Positions 20,287-27,398 of a DNA stretch of 60,379 nucleotides are shown in pieces. Every line of letters begins with the position of its first letter. Position 1 is the stretch's first letter. The position numbers and the translations under genes are program-made. The notes beneath the pieces are model-generated. The model saw nothing but the letters and a program-made list of their open reading frames with translations. It was not told the DNA's origin and did no database searches. The stretch covers positions 1 through 60,379 of the forward strand of contig DATGEL010000096.1 in assembly GCA_035310145.1 (NCBI GenBank), given 5' to 3'. Source of the stretch: Dehalococcoidia bacterium (GTDB lineage: Bacteria; Chloroflexota; Dehalococcoidia; CAUJGQ01).

Positions 20287-21927
20287 TCAGTCCAGCCGCG
20301 ACGAGTAACTGCCGAAGGGCTGCGTCTTCGCCTTCACGAACGGATCGACCACGACGTTCACCACGCTCGGCTTGCCGCTGGCGAAGCTACGCTCGATCGC
20401 GGGGCGGATCTCCTCCGGTTTCTCCACGTACTCGCCGTGGCAGCCGAACGCCTCGGCCACCTTGTCGTAGCGCGTCATCAGCAGGTCGCGGCCGGGGACT
20501 TTGCGCCCCTGGATCGCGCCGGTCCAGCCGCCGTTGTGCGAGATCACCGCGACGAAGGGCAGGTTGTGGCGCACCGCCGTGTCCAGCTCCTGCACGTTCA
20601 TGCCGAAGGAGCCGTCGCCGCACAGCGCCACGACCTGCCTGCCCGGGTTCGCCGCCTGCGCGCCCACGGCGAAGGGCAGGCAGACGCCCATGCAGCCGTT
20701 CGGCCCCGCGTTCAGCCGCGACCGCGGCACGTAGGACGGGATCGACTGCCGCGCCAGGTTGAGGATCTCGTGCCCGTCCTCGATCAGCACGCCGTCGCGC
20801 GGCAGCACGTCGCGCACCTCGCGGCAGAGGCGCAGCGGGTGGATCGGCGTCTGATCGGTGCCCATCTCCGCTTCTGAACGGTCGCGGCGGGCGGCGTCGG
20901 CCTTGCGCAGCGTCTGCACCCAGTCGCTGTCACGCCGGCTGGCGAAACCATCCAGGCCGTCCAGCAGTTGCCGCAGCACGAGCTTCGCGTCGCCGACGAT
21001 GCCGGCGTCGACGCGGCGGTTGTGCCCGACCTCGGCCGCGTCGGAGTTGATCATCACGAACTTCGCGTCGGGGGCGAAGCGCGGCGCCTGGCCGTAGCCG
21101 ATGATGAAATTCGGGCGGGTGCCCACCAGCAGCACCGCGTCGGCCTGCGAGAAGGCCGTGCTGCGGGCGCCGAGCAGGGCGAGGTCGTGGTCTTCGGCAA
21201 TCACGCCGCGCGACTGCGGCGTCGTGTAGAAGGGGATGCCGCTGCGCTCCACGAACGCGGCCAGCTCGTTCTCGGCCCCGGACCAGAGCACGCCGCTGCC
21301 CGAAAGCACGATCGGCCGCTCGGCGGCGCGCAGCACGGCCAGTGCCCGCTCGATCTGCCGCGGATCGCCGGCGGTGCGCACGTGCTGCACCGGCTCGGGG
21401 AAGGGCACGCGCTCGTGCTCGACCTTGCTGTAGAGCACGTCGCCGGGCAGGTCCAGGTAGACCGGGCCGGGCTTCTGGCCGGTGGCGTTGCGGAAGGCGG
21501 TGTTCACCAGCTCCGGCAGGCGCGCGGCGTGCAGGGCGCGCTCGGCCCAGCGCGTGACGGAGCGGAAGCACGAGACCTGGTCGAACTCCTGGAAGGCGTC
21601 CATGCCGAACTGGTTGGTGGGCGAGGCGCCGCCCAGCGCGATCACCGGCGCGGCGTCGGTGAAGGCGTTGGTGATGCCCGTGAGCAGGTTCGTCGTGGCG
21701 GGGCCGGAGGCGGCGAGGCAGACGCCCGGCCGGCCGGTGGCGCGGGCGTAGGCGTGGGCGGCCATCGCCGCGGCCTGCTCGTGGCGCACGTCGACGATAC
21801 GGATGCCGTTGGCCGCGGCGGCGCCGGCCACGTCGATGATCGGCCCGCCCATAATGAAGAAGAGCGTGTCGACGCCCTCACGCTTGAGCTGCTCGGCCAC
21901 GAGCTGCGAGCCGGTTGCCTGCGTCAT
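20287..21927 (-). CDS. Thiamine diphosphate-dependent enzyme (acetolactate synthase-like)
   Basis: A 546-residue enzyme with the three-domain layout of the ThDP decarboxylase/lyase family. The catalytic Glu is E50 in RHEQAAAMA, the central domain contains SGPATTNLLTGI, and the ThDP motif GDGSFGMN begins near 437. Close look-alikes are acetolactate synthase large subunits, oxalyl-CoA decarboxylase and 2-hydroxyacyl-CoA lyase; no ilvN is nearby, so biosynthetic acetolactate synthase is less likely. AGGAGG precedes ATG 21927. It follows the DinB-like gene by 38 bases on the same strand, so the two are probably co-transcribed. Confidence 0.88.
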   Translation of the reverse strand: MTQATGSQLVAEQLKREGVDTLFFIMGGPIIDVAGAAAANGIRIVDVRHEQAAAMAAHAYARATGRPGVCLAASGPATTNLLTGITNAFTDAAPVIALGGASPTNQFGMDAFQEFDQVSCFRSVTRWAERALHAARLPELVNTAFRNATGQKPGPVYLDLPGDVLYSKVEHERVPFPEPVQHVRTAGDPRQIERALAVLRAAERPIVLSGSGVLWSGAENELAAFVERSGIPFYTTPQSRGVIAEDHDLALLGARSTAFSQADAVLLVGTRPNFIIGYGQAPRFAPDAKFVMINSDAAEVGHNRRVDAGIVGDAKLVLRQLLDGLDGFASRRDSDWVQTLRKADAARRDRSEAEMGTDQTPIHPLRLCREVRDVLPRDGVLIEDGHEILNLARQSIPSYVPRSRLNAGPNGCMGVCLPFAVGAQAANPGRQVVALCGDGSFGMNVQELDTAVRHNLPFVAVISHNGGWTGAIQGRKVPGRDLLMTRYDKVAEAFGCHGEYVEKPEEIRPAIERSFASGKPSVVNVVVDPFVKAKTQPFGSYSSRLD

Positions 21928-21965
21928 TGCTGCCTCCTTGCGGTTCGCGCGGCGTCTGCTGCGCC

Positions 21966-22496
21966 TCAGCCGCCGCGGCCCGGCAGCACCGGCTGGTAGC
22001 CCATCTCGCCGCGCAGCTGGTTGATCTCGCCGCGGTGGCCGTTCATGTGCGTGATGAAGTGCAGCGTGATCGCCTGGCCGATCGTCTCCTTGCGCTCGCC
22101 CAGCGTCACCTCGCGGTCCAGCACGCGGTCGTCGGCGTTCGTCAAGAACTCGTCGGTGCGCTTCGCCACGGCGAGGGCGTACTGGCGCAGGGCGGCCATA
22201 TCGCCCACGTGCAGCGCCTTCGCCTCGGCGGCGGGCTGGTTGGTGCCGAAGCCCTTTTCGGGCAGGCCCGTCTTCGCCGCCCAGCCGCCGCTGGCCCACT
22301 CCTCCGGCTTCTCCTGGAAGACGCGCTGCACGAACAGGTCTTCGATCCGCGCCACGTGCCACAGCACCCAGGCGATCGAGTGGCTCTCGCCCTCCGCGCT
22401 GTGGTGCAGTTGCTCGTCGCTGAGGCCGTCCGTAGCCACGCGAAACGCCTCGTGCAGGAAGTTCATGCTCTGCAGCATGTAATCGGTAGCGCCCAT
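21966..22496 (-). CDS. DinB-superfamily protein
   Basis: A 176-residue four-helix bundle protein of the DinB/YfiT type, often metal- or thiol-linked. Candidate metal-binding His residues are in SIAWVLWHVARIEDLF and THMNGHRGEINQLRG. AAGGAGG precedes ATG 22496. It is upstream of the ThDP enzyme gene and likely in one operon. The exact activity is unknown. Confidence 0.85.
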   Translation of the reverse strand: MGATDYMLQSMNFLHEAFRVATDGLSDEQLHHSAEGESHSIAWVLWHVARIEDLFVQRVFQEKPEEWASGGWAAKTGLPEKGFGTNQPAAEAKALHVGDMAALRQYALAVAKRTDEFLTNADDRVLDREVTLGERKETIGQAITLHFITHMNGHRGEINQLRGEMGYQPVLPGRGG

Positions 22497-23284
22497 CTTG
22501 CCGCCTCCTTCTGACCGGCTGACCGGCTCGTCCGCTCGCCGGCTGTGCGTGAATCCTCCCCCATCGCCGTGCGGCGGGCCGATGCGACGCTGGAGGGGCA
22601 GGGGAGGATGTCTCCCGCCGGCATTATGGCAAGACCGCGCCTTGCCCGCCATCCCGCCTCCGGCGCCGCCGCAAGCAGCAGCGTTACCAGGCCGCCGTCC
22701 GGCCGTTCTCCCTGTGCAGCCGGTCAGCGCCGCGCGCTGCCACACTGCCGGACGGGCCAGTTGCCCGCCGATTGGCTCTGGCCGGCGGATCGCCGGCCCA
22801 GTAGGCTGCATACTATACATGCGACGCATCGGATGTATGCCGTGCAGAACGTCCCGAGTCTCGCCATGACCGACAACGAATATCTGCGGATGCGCCTCGA
22901 CGAAGGCGTTCCCGCCACGACACGCCTTGCTCTGCCGGCGCCGCTCCGCCGCGCCGCGGGCTGGCTGCGGCGGCTCGCCGGCCGCGGCCGGGCTGCGCGT
23001 CCTGTCAGCGAAGACGCGCCCACCGCCGCCGATGCAGGGGTACGCCGCGGCTTGTTGCTGCGCCGCCGCTGTCACGGATCGCCGCCGTCACGGCGCGGCG
23101 GCGGACGCTTGCCCGTGCGGCGCGGCCCGTCCTCGCGGCGAGATCCATCCGCGCCGCCAATCCGGCAGCGCGGATAGCACATGGCTGGCCCACGCTTCTT
23201 GAGAAGTTTCCCCTTCATGTGACGCGCTGCGGACCTGAGCGATACACCCGGCGGCCGGCCGCAGGTGATTCGTCACGCCGGCCT
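22497..23284. other. Long gap with an operator-like dyad
   Basis: No well-supported gene. An open frame at 22866-23177 (MTDNEYLRMRLDEGVPA start, 103 codons) has no ribosome binding site and becomes Arg-rich low-quality sequence, so I do not call it. A nested dyad is centred at 22824: core ATGCGACGCAT (22819-22829) and outer arms GCATAC/GTATGC (22808-22813, 22835-22840), overlapping a TACTAT -10-like hexamer at 22811. Confidence 0.45.
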
Positions 23285-23299
23285 TGATGTCACAGCTCC

Positions 23300-23530
23300 G
23301 CGCCCGGCGGCGCCGGCACGACCGCCGCGGCGGTGCGACGGCGGAGCGGCGCCGTCTCCACGCAGACGGTTTATACTGTGCTCCGCGCCTTCGCCGGGGC
23401 CGGGCTGGTGCGCCGGCGCGTGACCGAACCCCGCTTGCACCGCGCGAAACCACGAGTCGCGGGCATGGTGGGCAGCGTGCCGGCGACCGGCATTTGCAGG
23501 CGGTGGCCTGCCGTCTCGCGGCGCGCCGGC
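23300..23530 (+). pseudogene. Fur-family regulator remnant
   Basis: Translated from 23333, the DNA gives GAVSTQTVYTVLRAFAGAG and LVRRRV, which closely resembles the winged-helix core of Fur/PerR proteins (ST..VY..L.AL..AGLVRR). After a frame change the next codons read GDRHLQAVACRLAA, resembling the GDNHHH...C region. No start or intact frame exists, and the metal-binding C-terminal half is gone. It directly precedes the nitroreductase-like gene. Confidence 0.45.
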
Positions 23531-23565
23531 AGGGCAGCGCCGCCACGGACTCGGAGAACGATCGC

Positions 23566-24015
23566 ATGGACGAGCGCTACCAGCGGCCGGGTTGGTTCAC
23601 GACCAACGTCTTCAACCGCATCGTCGCGCTCTCCACGCGGCTGGGGCTCAGCGTTTACGGCTCGCGCGAGCTGGCGGTGCGCGGGCGCTCGAGCGGCGAA
23701 TGGCGCACCACACCGGTCAACCTGCTGACCTTCGGCGGCGAACGCTATTTGGTGGCGCCGCGCGGCGTGACGCAATGGGTGCGCAACGTCCGCGCCGGCG
23801 GCGCCGCCGAGCTGCGTCTGGGCCGGCGCCGGGAGTCGATCCACCTGGCCGAGCTGAGCGACGACGAGAAGCCGCCGGTACTGCGCGCCTATCTGCGCCG
23901 CTGGAAGATGGAGGTCGGCGCCTTCTTCCAGGGCGTGGGGCCGGACGCGCCCGATGCTGAGCTGCGCCGCATCGCTCCGGGCTATCCCGTCTTCCGCCTG
24001 CTGCGCGAAGGCTGA
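23566..24015 (+). CDS. Deazaflavin-type nitroreductase family protein
   Basis: A 149-residue protein of the split-beta-barrel DDN-like family, which binds F420 or flavin. The pattern GSRELAVRGRSSGEWRTTPV, then LLTFGGERYLVAPRG and QWVRNVRAGG, is characteristic. I start it at ATG 23566; the upstream open frame belongs to the Fur-like remnant. With the LLM enzymes it points to F420 use. Substrate unknown. Confidence 0.85.
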   Translation: MDERYQRPGWFTTNVFNRIVALSTRLGLSVYGSRELAVRGRSSGEWRTTPVNLLTFGGERYLVAPRGVTQWVRNVRAGGAAELRLGRRRESIHLAELSDDEKPPVLRAYLRRWKMEVGAFFQGVGPDAPDAELRRIAPGYPVFRLLREG

Positions 24016-24247
24016 GGCCCTTCCCGGCGCGCTCGATCCCGGCAACCGGCTCTCCGGATCCTCGTTCGTTGCCGCGCGGGACACCGGTTCTGTGCCCGGC
24101 GTCCGCTGAGCCTACTCCCCCGGTGTGGCGCGGAGCGAGCGGGCCGTGCGTATGATGCGGGAGATGCCGGGCGCCGGGCCGCCGCGCTCGGTTGCTCACG
24201 CTAGGCCGCGTCAGCCGGGCCGGCCGCGGCGGCCGGGGGAGGATGAA

Positions 24248-25228
24248 ATGGATACGGGCTCCGCACGTGACCTGCTCGAGCATCTGCCCGAGCGCGTGCG
24301 CGGCTGGCGGCCGCAACACGCGCTCGATGCGCTGCCGCAGAGCGCCGTCGAGCGGCTGCCCGCCGGCGTGCAGCAACGGCTGGGACGCAAGCGCCGCCGA
24401 CCACGCTGGCTGGTGATCGGCGTGGCCGTTGGGCTGCTGGCCGTCGCGCTCTGGCTTGGCCTGCGCGTGAAGCGCGCCCTGGCGCCGGGGATTGATGAGG
24501 ACGAGTTCGACGAGAACGAGCCGCTGGGCGAGCCGCTCAGCTATCCCGCCGCCGGCTCGGGCAGCGGCTGGCCCAACGGCGCGCGTTCACCGGAGAACAC
24601 CGAGCCGGCGGGCAACAGCGCCGGCGCGGCCACGGCGAGCGCCGCCATGCCGCGGCCGCCGAGCCCCCCACCCGCCCCGCCGCCGCTTCCCGAGAACTCG
24701 CATCGTGGCGCCGGGGCCGCGCCCGCGGGGCAAACGGGGCGCCTGGCTGCCGATCAGCCCGCGCCGCCGGCGGGGCCGACCAGCGCCGGACGGCCGCAGG
24801 ATCTGAGCGACGCCACACTGCCGTTTCCGGCGAGCCCGCCGGCGAGCGCAGCATCGCGGCCGCTGCCTCCGGACCCGAAGCAGGCGCTGGCCGGTACGGT
24901 CTGGGCCGAGAGCCGCGACGTGGCGCCGGCGCAGCCGTCCGAGCCGGCGCAGCGCCCGCCCATTCCCTTCAGCGAGAGCCAGGCCGAAACCAACGCGCGC
25001 CTGCAACTGCGCCAGGAGGAGCTGCTCGCCGCCTTCCCCGGCATGTCGCGGTCAGATATTGTCGAGTGCGACGGCGACCTGGATCGGCTTGCCGTGATCC
25101 TTTCCACCAAGCTCGGACGCCCGATCGACGAGGTGCGCAGCCGTGTGGACGCCGTCCTCGGCACCGGCGCGCCGCAGCAGCAGCAAGACACCGGCATCGA
25201 ACCGGACCTCAGCGTACGCGACGACTGA
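24248..25228 (+). CDS. Single-span membrane protein with Pro/Ala-rich linker
   Basis: A 326-residue protein. A short cytosolic N-terminus (with Arg-rich RKRRRPR) precedes one membrane span (about 55-75, WLVIGVAVGLLAVALWLGL), then a long Pro/Ala/Gly disordered region (about 95-250) and a small helical C-terminal domain (LRQEELLAAFPGMSRSDIVEC through SRVDAVLG). The end domain resembles UBA/CUE-like three-helix modules, but this is only an impression. GGGGGAGG precedes ATG 24248. No family assigned. Confidence 0.65.
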   Translation: MDTGSARDLLEHLPERVRGWRPQHALDALPQSAVERLPAGVQQRLGRKRRRPRWLVIGVAVGLLAVALWLGLRVKRALAPGIDEDEFDENEPLGEPLSYPAAGSGSGWPNGARSPENTEPAGNSAGAATASAAMPRPPSPPPAPPPLPENSHRGAGAAPAGQTGRLAADQPAPPAGPTSAGRPQDLSDATLPFPASPPASAASRPLPPDPKQALAGTVWAESRDVAPAQPSEPAQRPPIPFSESQAETNARLQLRQEELLAAFPGMSRSDIVECDGDLDRLAVILSTKLGRPIDEVRSRVDAVLGTGAPQQQQDTGIEPDLSVRDD

Positions 25229-25315
25229 GCGCCGGTCCGCATACCCAGGCGCTGCGGGAAAGCGCCCGTTCGGGCACTGCCTCTGCGCTATGCTGGGCGG
25301 CGGGGAGGCAGGCAG

Positions 25316-26170
25316 ATGGCTGAGGCAACCGAGCTTCCGGGCGCGGGCGGGCCGGGCGGCGCGGCGCCGGGGCAGCCGCGGCTGGCCGGCAAAGTCGCGA
25401 TCGTCACCGGCGCCGGTTCACGCGGGCCGGGCACGGGCAACGGCAAGGCGATGGCGCTGCTCTTCGCGCGCGAGGGCGCCCGCGTGCTGCTCGTGGACCA
25501 GCAGCGGGCGCGGGCCGAGGAGACGCTGACGGCGCTGGGCGTGCTGCTGGGGCGCGACGCGGGCGAAACCGCGGCGGTCTCTGAGGCGGACGTCACCGAC
25601 CCGGCGCAGGCCGAGGCGCTGGTGGCCGAGGCGGAGCGGCGCTTCGGCCCGCTCACCACGCTGGTCAACAACGTCGGCATCGAGAGCCGCGGCAGCATCC
25701 TCGATACCTCACCCGAGGATTGGGACCGGGTGATGACGGTGAACCTGCGCTCGATGTACGCCTGCTGCCGCGCGGCGATTCCGCGCCTGGCCGCGCACGG
25801 CGGCGGCGCCATCCTCAATATCTCTTCCGTCTCCGGCATGCGCGGCCGTGGCAACGCGCCCTACGCCGCCAGCAAGGGCGGCGTGATCGCGCTGAGCACG
25901 ACGCTGGCGATCCAGCATGCGGCGCAGGGCATCCGCGTCAACTGCATCGCGCCGGGGCCGGTCTACACGCCGATGGTGGCCGGCGGCATGGCGCCGGAGA
26001 CGCGGGCGGCGCGCCTTGCCTCGGTGCCACTGGGCGCGGTCGGTCTTGAAGGTACGGCCTGGGACATCGGCTGGGCGGCGGTCTTCCTCTGCAGCGACGA
26101 AGCGCGCTGGATCACCGGCGTGACGCTGCCCGTGGACGGCGGCAGCATCGCCGCCACGCGCAGGGCGTAG
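25316..26170 (+). CDS. SDR-family oxidoreductase
   Basis: A 284-residue short-chain dehydrogenase with a Gly/Pro-rich N-terminal extension. The cofactor-binding motif is TGAGSRGPGTGNGKA, an expanded Gly-rich loop. NNVG, the catalytic Ser in NISSVSG, and Tyr/Lys in YAASKGG follow, and the C-terminus VTLPVDGGS is typical. Complete and apparently functional; substrate unknown. It is convergent with the unknown membrane-protein gene, sharing a terminator between them. Confidence 0.92.
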   Translation: MAEATELPGAGGPGGAAPGQPRLAGKVAIVTGAGSRGPGTGNGKAMALLFAREGARVLLVDQQRARAEETLTALGVLLGRDAGETAAVSEADVTDPAQAEALVAEAERRFGPLTTLVNNVGIESRGSILDTSPEDWDRVMTVNLRSMYACCRAAIPRLAAHGGGAILNISSVSGMRGRGNAPYAASKGGVIALSTTLAIQHAAQGIRVNCIAPGPVYTPMVAGGMAPETRAARLASVPLGAVGLEGTAWDIGWAAVFLCSDEARWITGVTLPVDGGSIAATRRA

Positions 26171-26206
26171 GGTCGGGGAGCGAGGAAATAGAAACACGAG
26201 AAGAGG

Positions 26207-26252
26207 AAATGGGAACGAGTGAAGCTCCGCGGTTGGCTCCTCGTTCCTATTT
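26207..26252. terminator. Bidirectional terminator within an AT-rich inverted repeat
   Basis: A 13-bp stem (26207-26219 with 26240-26252, one G-U pair) lies between convergent genes and is followed on the plus strand by T-rich sequence (ATTTTCTATTTCC). It is part of a longer imperfect inverted repeat rich in GAGGAAA/TTTCCTC motifs spanning about 26178-26279, whose composition is far more AT-rich than its surroundings. Confidence 0.6.
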
Positions 26253-26279
26253 TCTATTTCCTGTTTCCTCGTTTCCTCG

Positions 26280-26873
26280 TCACGGCTGGCGCAGATCCAC
26301 GACCGTGAACGGCTCGTTCTCCGACTGCGCGAGGGCCAGCCAGAAGCCCTCGGGATCGGCCTCCGCGCTGACCACGGTGGCCCGCAGGGCCGGCGCGCCG
26401 CCGGTGGCGCGGTAGGCATTCGTCGCCATCAGCCCTTGCTCCAACTCTGTTACCTGCCGCGCGGAATCGACGACGAACACCGTCAGCGTGCCATTCGACG
26501 CTTGCGGGTCCATGCGCGCCAGGGCGGTGAAGAGCAGCGGCGCCGTGCTTGCGGCGCCGGCTGACGCCGCGGCCTGCGGAACGTTCGCCGGCCCGGCGCC
26601 GCCCGGCGCGTTCGCGGCCGCCGCCAGCGAACCGGCTGCCTGGCTCGCGGCCGGCACGCTCTGCTGCGCCGAAACGGCGCCGGATGGGACTGGACGCGCG
26701 CTCGTCTGATCGGCGTCGCGAGCATGCTGGCCGGCGAAGGCGTGCCAGGCGACGAGCGCGACGACGACCGCCAGGACCAGCGTGATGCACGAAGTCCAGG
26801 CCGCGTAACGGGCCGCGCGCGCCTCGTCCTCCGGCGCGATCAAGATCTCGTGCGGCGGCGCGGGGCTGACCAT
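26280..26873 (-). CDS. Single-span membrane protein of unknown function
   Basis: A 197-residue protein. One membrane span (about 27-45, CITLVLAVVVALVAWHAF) is followed by an Ala/Pro/Ser linker (about 50-110) and a C-terminal alpha/beta region (GTLTVFVVDSARQVTELEQG ... FTVVDLRQP). No family recognised. AGGAG is 8 bases before ATG 26873; the open frame further upstream is not supported. It shares its direction with the small gene at 27023 and the LuxR gene. Confidence 0.65.
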   Translation of the reverse strand: MVSPAPPHEILIAPEDEARAARYAAWTSCITLVLAVVVALVAWHAFAGQHARDADQTSARPVPSGAVSAQQSVPAASQAAGSLAAAANAPGGAGPANVPQAAASAGAASTAPLLFTALARMDPQASNGTLTVFVVDSARQVTELEQGLMATNAYRATGGAPALRATVVSAEADPEGFWLALAQSENEPFTVVDLRQP

Positions 26874-27022
26874 GGCGCACACTCCTCTTCTTAGCCAGAT
26901 GAACGTGCGGCGCATGCGCAATCGCGGGTGGGCGCGCGGGCGCAAGCCGGCCGCCGGCAGGCGCCGGACGGGTGCATTCGGCGCCACGCTGGCCGTGGTC
27001 ATCGGCGCGAAGCAGGCGGCGG

Positions 27023-27235
27023 CTACGGCCGGCTCGACGGCGCGGCGGGATGCTGCGTCCGCGCCCTGCGCTGCACGAGGCCACGCAGGAAAACGAGCAC
27101 GGTGGCGGGCAGATGATGACGCTGACGCGGCACCGCGTCAGGCTCAGAGGACTCGGGCATCGCGGCAGGGCGATAGTGCGCGGCGAACTGCTGGGCCTCG
27201 GCGTCGATCTTGAGGACGGTGGGGTGCGTGATCAT
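27023..27235 (-). CDS. Small protein of unknown function
   Basis: A 70-residue protein starting MITHPTVLKIDAEAQQFAAH, with a hydrophobic segment near HHLPATVLVFLRGLVQRR and a basic end. AAGGAG lies 7 bases before the ATG at 27235, which is the main support. No family recognised. It lies between the LuxR regulator and the membrane protein gene on the same strand. Confidence 0.5.
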   Translation of the reverse strand: MITHPTVLKIDAEAQQFAAHYRPAAMPESSEPDAVPRQRHHLPATVLVFLRGLVQRRARTQHPAAPSSRP

Positions 27236-27377
27236 CGCTGGCTCCTTCCGCGGGCGCCGGCAGCCGCGGGAATGCGCGCCGGTCCCATGCCAGCAGCATG
27301 CCCTGTGGCCCGCGGGCCGCCATCGCGGAAGCCCCACATTTTCTGCGGGTGCGCAGAATCAGGAGCGGATGTGGGAA

Positions 27378-27398
27378 ACCCCGTAGCGGCTACGGGGT
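27378..27398 (-). terminator. Hairpin terminator at the end of the LuxR gene
   Basis: A perfect 9-bp stem (27378-27386 with 27390-27398, loop CGG) overlaps the LuxR stop codon and is followed on the minus strand by a short T run (GGGGTTTCCC). Confidence 0.45.

Noticed and set aside
22545-23177. Possible gene between the DinB and nitroreductase genes
   Set aside because: No ribosome binding site, Arg-rich low-quality sequence after about 45 codons, and no recognisable domain.
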